Shown: piece after piece, positions 1 to 5,111 of the stretch
Layout: each line of letters begins with the position of its first letter
Numbering within the stretch: the stretch's first letter is position 1
From: JACCXJ01 sp052387115
Lineage (GTDB): Bacteria; Pseudomonadota; Gammaproteobacteria; JACCXJ01
DNA: 5,111 nt
Assembly: GCA_052387115.1 (NCBI GenBank)
Contig: JBQTJM010000410.1
Coordinates: forward strand, 1-5,111
Direction: 5' to 3'
The notes under the pieces: generated by a model
The model's database searches: none
What the model was told of the DNA's origin: nothing
The model's input: the letters and a program-made list of their open reading frames with translations, nothing else
Made by a program: the position numbers and the translations under genes

Positions 1-158
1 GAGAGATTTACGGCGGCACCGTGAGCGCCAATGCTCGTGTTGCGCGTCTCGCAAGCTCGTTCGGGGCGGTGGCAACGACGCGGCCTACTCCAGCTTGGAT
101 GGCTGCTCGGGGTTGGAGCCGAATCGAGTGGCATGTCACAAGAGAGCAATGGGAGAGC

Positions 159-185
159 GGCCGTCTGACAATGCGTTCGACGGCC
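159..185. repeat. 7-bp GC-rich inverted repeat (possible hairpin)
   Basis: GGCCGTC at 159-165 is the exact reverse complement of GACGGCC at 179-185, with a 13-nt loop. As RNA it could form a short, stable hairpin. It is followed by CTGTTGGG rather than a T run, so it is not a typical Rho-independent terminator. It may be the remnant of a terminator for an upstream gene, a protein-binding site, or chance in GC-rich DNA. Confidence 0.35.
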
Positions 186-195
186 CTGTTGGGTT

Positions 196-209
196 CCCGG
201 CGTGCCGGG
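196..209. repeat. 6-bp palindrome abutting the Pho box
   Basis: CCCGGC at 196-201 and GCCGGG at 204-209 form a perfect inverted repeat separated by GT. In RNA the realistic hairpin would be a 5-bp stem with a CGTG loop. It ends one base before the Pho box begins. No T run follows, so I do not call it a terminator. It sits where an upstream regulator or an upstream transcript end could act, but the sequence does not decide this. Confidence 0.35.
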
Positions 210-210
210 G

Positions 211-228
211 GTGTAACATAACCGTCAT
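211..228 (+). promoter_or_regulatory. Pho box (predicted PhoB-binding site)
   Basis: GTGTAACATAACCGTCAT matches the Pho box consensus CTGTCATAWAWCTGTCAY at about 12 of 18 positions. The second half-site (CCGTCAT) is closer to consensus than the first (GTGTAAC), and the centre is AT-rich as expected. It lies 42 bp upstream of the pstC ATG and ends 10 bp before a -10-like hexamer, the geometry of E. coli phoA. PhoB bound here would take the place of a -35 element, and none is recognisable. The expected result is induction of pstCAB in phosphate starvation. Gene context raises confidence well above that of the motif alone. Confidence 0.7.
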
Positions 229-238
229 GTGGCACGCT

Positions 239-244
239 TACGAT
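239..244 (+). promoter_or_regulatory. Predicted -10 element of the pst promoter
   Basis: TACGAT matches the sigma-70 -10 consensus TATAAT at four of six positions, including the key first T, second A and last T. The gap to the Pho box is exactly 10 bp. No -35 hexamer is seen 17 bp upstream, which fits an activator-dependent class II promoter. Transcription would start near 250-253, giving a leader of about 20 nt before the ATG at 271. If translation really starts at the GTG at 316, the leader would be about 65 nt. Confidence 0.5.
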
Positions 245-270
245 GGCCGCGATGAATAGAGCGGTGAACG

Positions 271-2595
271 ATGAGTGGGGCGGTGAGAGGGACGACGCTG
301 GAGGGTGAGGCGGCCGTGGCGACGGGCCGCGAGCCGGCGGCGATCCAGGAGTCGAAGGCGCATCGGCGCTGGCGGCTCCTGGAGGACCGCTGGACCCGCT
401 ATCTCATGGCCGCGGGCGGGGTCGGCGTCATCATCACCATTCTCCTCATCTTCGTCTATCTCCTGTACGTGGTCCTGCCGCTCTTCGCGCGCGCCTCGAT
501 CCAGCCTCAAGCGAGCTATCCGGTCCCCGGCGGGCCGGCAGAGACCCTGTGGCTCGGCACCGAGGAGTATGCCGAGATCGGCCTCCGGCTGAGCGACGAT
601 GGCCGGGCGGTGTTTTTCAAGACCCGTGACGGACAGGTGATCAGCGACGAACGGTTGGCCCTCCCCGAGGAGGCGCGGATCACTGCTTACGCCGCGGGCG
701 ATCCACACGCGGCCACCCTGTCCGTGGGGCTGTCGAACGGGACCGCCCTGGTCTTCCGCCATCGATATAGCGTGAGCTTCCCGAACGATGTCCGCACCCT
801 GACCCCCGAGATCACCTATCCGCTCGGCCCCGCACCGGTGGCGGTCGACCCCGAAGGCCACGCCCTGACCCACCTCGCGGTCCAGAGCCAGGACCGGCAG
901 ACGACGCTCGCGGCCGTGACCGAGGACGGCCGCCTTTTGGTGGCCAACTTCGCGGCGACGCGCTCACTCCTGGAGGAGGGCGAGACGATCACGCGGCAGG
1001 CCGCCACGATCCCCGGCGACACCGGTCCGATCACCCACCTGGCTCTCGGTCTCCTGCAGCGCGAGCTGTACACCGCCGGCCGCGATGGGTCCATTCACTA
1101 TTACGACATCACCAAGAAGACCGCCCCGAGCCTGGTCGACAAGGTCGGCGCCGTCGGGCACGGCCAGACCGTCACGGCGATGCAGTTCCTGAGTGGGGGG
1201 ATCTCGCTGCTCGTCGGTGACTCGGCGGGGGGGATCACCCAGTGGTTCGCGGTGCGCGACGACCGCAACAGCTACAACCTGAGCCGGGTGCGATCGTTCT
1301 CCGCGCAGACGCATCCGATCACCCGGATCGCACCTGAATTCTTCCGCAAGGGTTTCGCGGCCGTTGATGAGTCCGGTACGCTCGGGCTGTATCACGCCAC
1401 CGCCGAGCGCACCCTCCTGGTCCAGCGGATCATCGAGTCACCGGCCTCGCCGGTCGAGGCCGTGGCGATGTCCCCGCGGGCGGACGCCCTCTTGGTCGAG
1501 GACGGCGCCGGTCGTCTGGCCGGTCGTCTGCACTTCTTCCGCATCCACAACGAACACCCCGAGGTATCCTGGCACTCGCTGTGGGGCCAGGTGTGGTACG
1601 AGAGCCGCGAGCGCCCGGAGTACCTGTGGCAATCATCCGCGGCCACCGGCGATTTCGAGCCCAAGTTCAGCCTCAGCCCCTTGACGCTCGGGACCCTCAA
1701 GGCGGCCGTGTACGCGATGCTGTTTGCCGTCCCGATGGCCATCATGGGTGCCGTCTACACCGGTTATTTCATGTCCGCGGGGATGCGCCAGATCGTCAAA
1801 CCCAGCATCGAGGTCATGGGGGCCTTGCCGACCGTCATCCTGGGTTTTCTGGCCGGCCTGTGGCTCGCGCCCTTCGTCGAGGCCAACCTCGCCGGGGTCT
1901 TCGCGCTCCCGATCGTGGTGCCCGCCGCGGTGCTCATCGCGGCTTATCTCTGGAGCCTCCTGCCGGAGGCCCTCTGCCGTCGGGTGCCGGAGGGCTCGGA
2001 GGCCGCGCTGCTCCTGCCGGTCGTGGCCGCGGCGATCTTCACGGCGCTCGCCGCCGGTGAGTGGCTGGAGGCGACGCTCTTCGCCGGCGACATGCCCGCC
2101 TGGCTGACCCGCGAGCTCGGCATCCCCTTCGATCAACGCAACTCGCTGGTGGTCGGGATCGCGATGGGTTTCGCCGTCATCCCGCCGATCTTCACCATCA
2201 GCGAAGACGCGATCTTCAGCGTCCCGCGCCACCTCACCCTCGGCTCGCTGGCGCTCGGCGCCACGTCCTGGCAGACGCTCACGCGCGTGGTGATCCTGAC
2301 CGCGAGCCCGGCGATCTTCTCGGCGGTCATGATCGGCCTGGGTCGGGCGGTGGGTGAGACCATGATCGTGCTCATGGCGACCGGCAACACCCCCATCATG
2401 GATTGGAACCCGTTCCAGGGTTTCCGAGCGCTATCGGCCAACGTCGCAGTCGAGATGCCCGAATCCGAGGTCAACAGCACCCATTACCGGGTGTTGTTCC
2501 TGGCGGCCTTGGTGCTGTTCCTCGCGACCTTCCTCTTCAATACGGTCGCGGAGGTCTTTCGCCAGCGCCTGCGCGAGCGTTACAGCAATCTGTAA
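271..2595 (+). CDS. pstC: Phosphate ABC transporter permease PstC, long form with periplasmic beta-propeller
   Basis: Inner-membrane permease half of the PstSCAB phosphate importer, pairing with PstA. At 774 residues it is more than twice the length of E. coli PstC (about 320). A basic cytoplasmic N-terminus (1-42) leads to membrane helix 1 (about 43-71). Residues 75-465 form a periplasmic insert that reads as seven WD40-like blades (about 91-427). The permease core follows, with hydrophobic segments near 471-500, 516-536, 540-565, 577-598, 625-645, 681-701 and 741-762. The coupling loop includes SLALGA (659-664). GRAVGE holds R692 and E696, matching charged residues reported as important in E. 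coli PstC. An in-frame TGA at 253 bars a start further upstream. ATG 271 has a weak ribosome site, while GTG 316 (residue 16) has a better one. Odd: a 4-residue tandem duplication at 413-420. Similar long PstC proteins are known in Pseudomonas (from memory). The PstC assignment is firm; the role of the insert is unknown. Confidence 0.96.
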   Translation: MSGAVRGTTLEGEAAVATGREPAAIQESKAHRRWRLLEDRWTRYLMAAGGVGVIITILLIFVYLLYVVLPLFARASIQPQASYPVPGGPAETLWLGTEEYAEIGLRLSDDGRAVFFKTRDGQVISDERLALPEEARITAYAAGDPHAATLSVGLSNGTALVFRHRYSVSFPNDVRTLTPEITYPLGPAPVAVDPEGHALTHLAVQSQDRQTTLAAVTEDGRLLVANFAATRSLLEEGETITRQAATIPGDTGPITHLALGLLQRELYTAGRDGSIHYYDITKKTAPSLVDKVGAVGHGQTVTAMQFLSGGISLLVGDSAGGITQWFAVRDDRNSYNLSRVRSFSAQTHPITRIAPEFFRKGFAAVDESGTLGLYHATAERTLLVQRIIESPASPVEAVAMSPRADALLVEDGAGRLAGRLHFFRIHNEHPEVSWHSLWGQVWYESRERPEYLWQSSAATGDFEPKFSLSPLTLGTLKAAVYAMLFAVPMAIMGAVYTGYFMSAGMRQIVKPSIEVMGALPTVILGFLAGLWLAPFVEANLAGVFALPIVVPAAVLIAAYLWSLLPEALCRRVPEGSEAALLLPVVAAAIFTALAAGEWLEATLFAGDMPAWLTRELGIPFDQRNSLVVGIAMGFAVIPPIFTISEDAIFSVPRHLTLGSLALGATSWQTLTRVVILTASPAIFSAVMIGLGRAVGETMIVLMATGNTPIMDWNPFQGFRALSANVAVEMPESEVNSTHYRVLFLAALVLFLATFLFNTVAEVFRQRLRERYSNL
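300..310 (+). promoter_or_regulatory. Candidate ribosome binding site for an alternative pstC start at GTG 316
   Basis: GGAGGGTGAGG is purine-rich and complementary in part to the 16S rRNA 3' end, and it lies 5 nt before the in-frame GTG at 316-318 (residue V16). The ATG at 271 has only a weak AGAG at 258-261. Residues 1-15 (MSGAVRGTTLEGEAA) are low in conserved character and precede the basic stretch before the first membrane helix, so losing them would not harm the protein. The true start is undecided. Confidence 0.35.
1507..1530 (+). repeat. Perfect 12-bp tandem duplication inside pstC
   Basis: GCCGGTCGTCTG occurs twice back to back (1507-1518 and 1519-1530) with no mismatch. It is in frame and encodes AGRL-AGRL at residues 413-420, in the last predicted propeller blade, just before HFFRIHNEHPEVSW. 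With one copy the segment reads DGAGRLHFFRI, a natural beta-strand pair; the second copy lengthens the hairpin by four residues. The exact identity of the copies points to recent slippage duplication. Confidence 0.9.
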
Positions 2596-2598
2596 GGT

Positions 2599-4293
2599 AT
2601 GGACGGACATCGCATGACACGCCTGTCCGACTTCCGGGAATGGGTCAAGACCGGCAGCCCGTGGGTTTGGTTGACGGCGGGCACGGTCAGTGTCTCGCTC
2701 TGCATGGTCTTCGGGCTCCTCCTGCTCATCGCCGTCAACGGCATGGGGCACTTCTGGCCCGGGCGCATCGCCGCGATCGACTACCGCGAGCCCGACGGCA
2801 CCAAGGTCAAGCTCTACGGCGAGGTCGTGGACCGCGAAGAGGTGCCGGCCGCCCGGCTGGCAGAGAACGGGTATCGGCTCCCCGAGGGCGTCGTGACCGG
2901 AGAGCGACTGCTCATCAAGACCGGCAATCGCGACGTCTACGGCCTCGATTTCCGCTGGCTCGCGGCGCCCGGCATCGAGCGGATCGATTATCCCCCGGCG
3001 CTTCTGGCCGTGGAGCGCGAGGAATGGGGCAATGCCTACGGCTACCTGGTCGAGATCCGCGAGGACGGTAAAGCGATAACGACCTCGGACACCGACGGAC
3101 CGCCGCTCGCGGAGGTGGGGGTGCGGCTCGATCGCAAGCGGGCCCTCGAGGAACAGATAGGTCGCCTGGAGCGCGGCCGCATCGGCGCGGTGAGCTACGC
3201 CATAGAGCAACTGCGCCTCGAGGGTCGCGCGTTGGAGCTCCGCGGGCAGCCGGACCCGCACGCGCTGCAAGCGATCGCGGAGGAGCGGCTGGCGCTGGAG
3301 GCCGAGTACGAGCGTCTCGGCGTCGCGCTCGGCGCGCTCGGTCACGAGATTGAGCGCGACTCTTTGCAGCTCAGGCTCGCCGGGGACGAGGACCTCACCA
3401 TCCCGCTCGCCAAGGTGGTGCGCGTGTACCGGCCGAACGAGATGGGGACCATCGACAAGCTCGGCCATTACCTCACGAAGCTCGCGGAGTTCGCGACCGA
3501 CGAGCCCCGCGAGGCCAATACCGAGGGCGGGATCTTCCCGGCCATCTTCGGCACCGTGCTCATGGTCCTCATCATGAGCCTCCTGGTGGCGCCGTTCGGC
3601 GTCATGGCCGCTGTCTATCTCCGGGAATATGCGAAGCAGGGCCCGCTGACCCGTACCATCCGCATCGCCGTCAACAACCTCGCGGGGGTGCCGTCGATCG
3701 TCTACGGCGTGTTCGGGCTCGGGTTTTTCGTGTACTTCCTCGGTGGCAACATCGACCGCCTTTTCTTCCCCGAGGCCCTGCCGGCCCCGACCTTCGGGAC
3801 CCCGGGTCTCCTGTGGGCCTCGCTCACCTTAGCGATCCTGACCGTCCCGGTCGTGATCGTCGCCACCGAAGAGGGCCTGGCCCGCATCCCCGTGGACATC
3901 CGCGAAGGCAGCCTGGCGCTCGGGGCGACCAAGGCCGAGACCCTGTGGCGCATCGTCCTGCCGATGGCGAGCCCGGCGCTCATGACCGGGCTCATCCTGG
4001 CCGTGGCGCGCGCCGCCGGCGAGGTCGCGCCGCTCATGATGGTGGGGGTCGTCAAGCTCGCCCCGTCGCTGGCCATGGACGGCAATTTCCCTTTTCTGCA
4101 CCTCGATCGCAAGATCATGCACCTCGGGTTTCACATCTACGACGTGGGTTTCCAGAGCCCCAATGTCGAGGCGGCGCGCCCGCTCGTGTATGCCACCGCG
4201 TTGCTCTTGGTCGTCATCGTCGTGGTCCTCAATCTGGCGGCGATCCGGATACGGAACCGCCTGCGGGAGAAATACCGTGCTTCGGAACATTGA
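2599..4293 (+). CDS. pstA: Phosphate ABC transporter permease PstA, long form with periplasmic coiled-coil domain
   Basis: Second inner-membrane permease subunit of the phosphate importer, partner of PstC and coupled to PstB. At 564 residues it is almost twice E. coli PstA (about 296). Membrane helix 1 is about 22-48. Residues 49-309 form a periplasmic insert with a beta-rich start (about 56-160), a charged helical hairpin (about 177-254, turning near GQPDP at 216-220), and a closing beta segment ending at VVRVYRPNEMG (273-283). The core follows, with helices near 310-341, 357-383, 404-428, 461-485 and 526-552. The coupling loop contains EGSLALGA (436-443). RAAGE gives R471 and E475; the Arg corresponds to one reported as essential in E. 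coli PstA (R220). The gene starts 3 nt after the pstC stop. AAGG at 2594-2597 is too close to ATG 2599 to be ideal, so ATG 2614 (residue 6, MTRLSDF) is a real alternative. Identity is firm; the insert's function is unknown. Confidence 0.96.
   Translation: MDGHRMTRLSDFREWVKTGSPWVWLTAGTVSVSLCMVFGLLLLIAVNGMGHFWPGRIAAIDYREPDGTKVKLYGEVVDREEVPAARLAENGYRLPEGVVTGERLLIKTGNRDVYGLDFRWLAAPGIERIDYPPALLAVEREEWGNAYGYLVEIREDGKAITTSDTDGPPLAEVGVRLDRKRALEEQIGRLERGRIGAVSYAIEQLRLEGRALELRGQPDPHALQAIAEERLALEAEYERLGVALGALGHEIERDSLQLRLAGDEDLTIPLAKVVRVYRPNEMGTIDKLGHYLTKLAEFATDEPREANTEGGIFPAIFGTVLMVLIMSLLVAPFGVMAAVYLREYAKQGPLTRTIRIAVNNLAGVPSIVYGVFGLGFFVYFLGGNIDRLFFPEALPAPTFGTPGLLWASLTLAILTVPVVIVATEEGLARIPVDIREGSLALGATKAETLWRIVLPMASPALMTGLILAVARAAGEVAPLMMVGVVKLAPSLAMDGNFPFLHLDRKIMHLGFHIYDVGFQSPNVEAARPLVYATALLLVVIVVVLNLAAIRIRNRLREKYRASEH
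4265..4270 (+). promoter_or_regulatory. Ribosome binding site that sets the pstB GTG start
   Basis: GGGAGA lies 6 nt before GTG 4277, within the pstA codons for RLREKYR. It is a good Shine-Dalgarno match at ideal spacing, and no comparable site precedes the other in-frame candidates (TTG 4304, GTG 4313). Ribosomes finishing pstA at 4293 would be placed to reinitiate on pstB, so the two genes are probably translationally coupled. Confidence 0.7.
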
Positions 4294-5111
4294 AGAACCG
4301 GCCTTGAAGGCCGTGGACCCCAAGGGCACGGCCCGACCTGCCGCCACGCATGGTTTCCAGGGTTTCGATACCAAGGCCCCAGACGGCCAGGGTATCGATA
4401 CGAGGGCCCCAGGATCCTCTTCTTCTCTCCAGGCACAGAGGCCCGAACAACTGGCGGCGGCGGGCCACAAGGTATGCCTCGAGGTCGCGGGCCTCAACCT
4501 CTATTACGGCGAGAAAAAGGCCCTCCACGCCATCACGATGGCGATCCCCGAGCGCCAGGTCACGGCCTTCATCGGCCCGAGCGGCTGCGGCAAGTCGACG
4601 CTCCTGCGCTGCTTCAACCGCATGAACGACCTTTATGATCACGTGCGCATCGAGGGCGAGATCCGGCTCTTCGGCCACAACATCTACGCCGCCGACACGC
4701 CGGTGTCCGATCTCAGGCGGAGGGTCGGGATGGTGTTCCAGAAACCCAACCCGTTTCCGAAGTCGATCTACGAGAACGTCGCCTATGGGCTGAGGCTCCA
4801 GGGGGTCAAGAAGCGACGCGTCCTGGACGAGGCCGTGGAGCGGGCCATCAAGCGCGCCGCCCTGTGGGAGGAGGTCAAGGACCGACTCAACGATGGCGCC
4901 ATGACCTTGTCGGGCGGGCAGCAGCAGCGCCTCGTCATCGCGCGCGCCATCGCCATCGAGCCCGAGGTGTTGTTGCTCGACGAGCCGGCCTCCGCGCTCG
5001 ACCCCATCTCGACGCTCAAGATCGAAGACCTCATCTATGAGCTCAAGACCGAATACACGATCCTGATCGTGACCCACAACATGCAGCAGGCGGCGCGGGT
5101 CTCCGACCACA
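4277..5111 (+). CDS. pstB: Phosphate ABC transporter ATP-binding protein PstB (3' end outside window)
   Basis: Cytoplasmic ATPase that powers phosphate import through PstC/PstA. The window holds 278 residues counted from GTG 4277; the C-terminal end is cut off at the right edge. Visible motifs: A-loop Tyr in LNLYYG (73-78), Walker A GPSGCGKST (100-108), Q-loop Gln155 in VFQKPNPFP, signature LSGGQQQR (211-218), Walker B with D235 and catalytic E236 (VLLLDEP), D-loop SALD, and H-loop His267 in THN. CFNRMNDL after Walker A and PNPFPKSIYENV are typical of PstB rather than other ABC ATPases. DEPASALDP has Ala where Cys or Thr is more usual. The N-terminal tail before LNLYYG is 72 residues, long for PstB (Pseudomonas has about 35, from memory), and contains a duplicated 10-residue unit and a Ser run. 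The start overlaps the last 17 nt of pstA. All catalytic residues visible are intact. Confidence 0.96.
   Translation, partial: MLRNIEEPALKAVDPKGTARPAATHGFQGFDTKAPDGQGIDTRAPGSSSSLQAQRPEQLAAAGHKVCLEVAGLNLYYGEKKALHAITMAIPERQVTAFIGPSGCGKSTLLRCFNRMNDLYDHVRIEGEIRLFGHNIYAADTPVSDLRRRVGMVFQKPNPFPKSIYENVAYGLRLQGVKKRRVLDEAVERAIKRAALWEEVKDRLNDGAMTLSGGQQQRLVIARAIAIEPEVLLLDEPASALDPISTLKIEDLIYELKTEYTILIVTHNMQQAARVSDH
4358..4412 (+). repeat. Two-copy imperfect repeat (30-bp period) in the pstB N-terminal tail
   Basis: Two 25-nt units, 4358-4382 and 4388-4412, agree at 22 of 25 positions (differences at 4364/4394, 4372/4402 and 4374/4404), with a 5-nt spacer. In the pstB frame they encode QGFDTKAPDG and QGIDTRAPGS. 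The second unit contains the perfect palindrome GTATCGATAC (4392-4401) and GGGCCC (4404-4409). The repeat lies outside the conserved ATPase fold and keeps the frame. It could be a local tandem duplication or two copies of a short dispersed repeat inserted into the gene; the window cannot separate these. Confidence 0.75.

Larger units (their letters stand above)
1..210. other. Upstream intergenic segment, no supported gene
   Basis: No coding region can be supported here. One + strand frame stays open from the left edge to a TAG at 257-259, but it has no good start, uses third positions that are less GC-rich than in pstC, gives a Cys/Arg-rich peptide I do not recognise, and would run through the Pho box and promoter. 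Short frames starting at 21 (+) and ending near 8 (-) are equally unconvincing. The segment holds two inverted repeats, annotated separately. The gene to the left is not visible, so it is unknown whether pstS or an unrelated gene precedes this promoter. Confidence 0.6.

Noticed and set aside
133..150. Possible second Pho box containing ATGTCACA
   Set aside because: Only the first half-site is good; the second half fails to match, and it is 78 bp from the main box, not the 22-bp step of tandem Pho boxes.
196..223. Rho-independent terminator upstream of the Pho box
   Set aside because: The GC stem is followed by GTGTAACATAACC rather than a T run.
2..259. Open + strand frame from the left edge to TAG 257-259
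   Set aside because: No plausible start and ribosome site, lower third-position GC than the pst genes, Cys/Arg-rich peptide with no recognisable family, and it runs across the Pho box and -10 element.
238..873. Minus-strand open frame over the pstC 5' end
   Set aside because: Antisense shadow of pstC; it would also cross the pst promoter region, and no family is recognisable.
2431..3468. Long minus-strand open frame (345 residues) opposite pstC/pstA
   Set aside because: It lies wholly antisense to clear pstC and pstA coding sequence; its His/Asp/Arg-rich composition is the usual shadow of GC-rich codon usage.
4229..5110. Long minus-strand open frame opposite pstB
   Set aside because: It is antisense to a conserved ATPase with all motifs intact and has no recognisable domain; an antisense shadow of GC-rich coding DNA.
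1..5111. CRISPR array, tRNA/rRNA gene, insertion sequence or phage element
   Set aside because: No regularly spaced repeats, no structured RNA signature, no transposase or integrase motifs and no terminal inverted repeats were seen; almost the whole window is accounted for by pstC, pstA and pstB.

Overview
This window is the front part of a high-affinity phosphate uptake (Pst) operon, all on the + strand. It holds a promoter region with a PhoB-type box (about 1-270), pstC (271-2595), pstA (2599-4293), and pstB (from a GTG at 4277, running off the right edge). The DNA is GC-rich with strongly GC-biased third codon positions. The proteins resemble, from memory, the long PstC/PstA/PstB of Pseudomonas and related Gammaproteobacteria rather than the short E. 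coli forms. A GC-rich gammaproteobacterium is the best guess; I cannot place it more finely.

Layout: positions 1-210 hold no gene I can support, but contain two GC-rich inverted repeats (159-185 and 196-209). Next come an 18-bp Pho box (211-228) and a -10-like hexamer (239-244) set exactly 10 bp downstream, the same spacing as in E. coli phoA. pstC and pstA are 3 nt apart, and pstA and pstB overlap by 17 nt, so the genes look transcribed together and translationally coupled. No pstS lies between the promoter and pstC; any pstS is outside the window.

Together PstC and PstA form the inner-membrane channel, and PstB is the ATPase that drives it with phosphate delivered by periplasmic PstS. Both permeases are about twice the length of the E. 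coli proteins. PstC carries about 390 extra residues between its first and second membrane segments, which I read as seven WD40-like beta-propeller blades. PstA carries about 260 extra residues after its first membrane segment, with a helical coiled-coil hairpin set inside a beta-rich domain. This looks like a periplasmic platform on the transporter. The architecture is known in gammaproteobacterial genomes, but I know of no defined function for it.

The most local oddities are a perfect 12-bp in-frame tandem duplication in the last propeller blade of PstC (AGRL-AGRL), and a 30-bp-period repeat expanding the N-terminal tail of PstB. I found no sign of an entirely new system: this is a recognisable pst operon with unusual extracytoplasmic domains.
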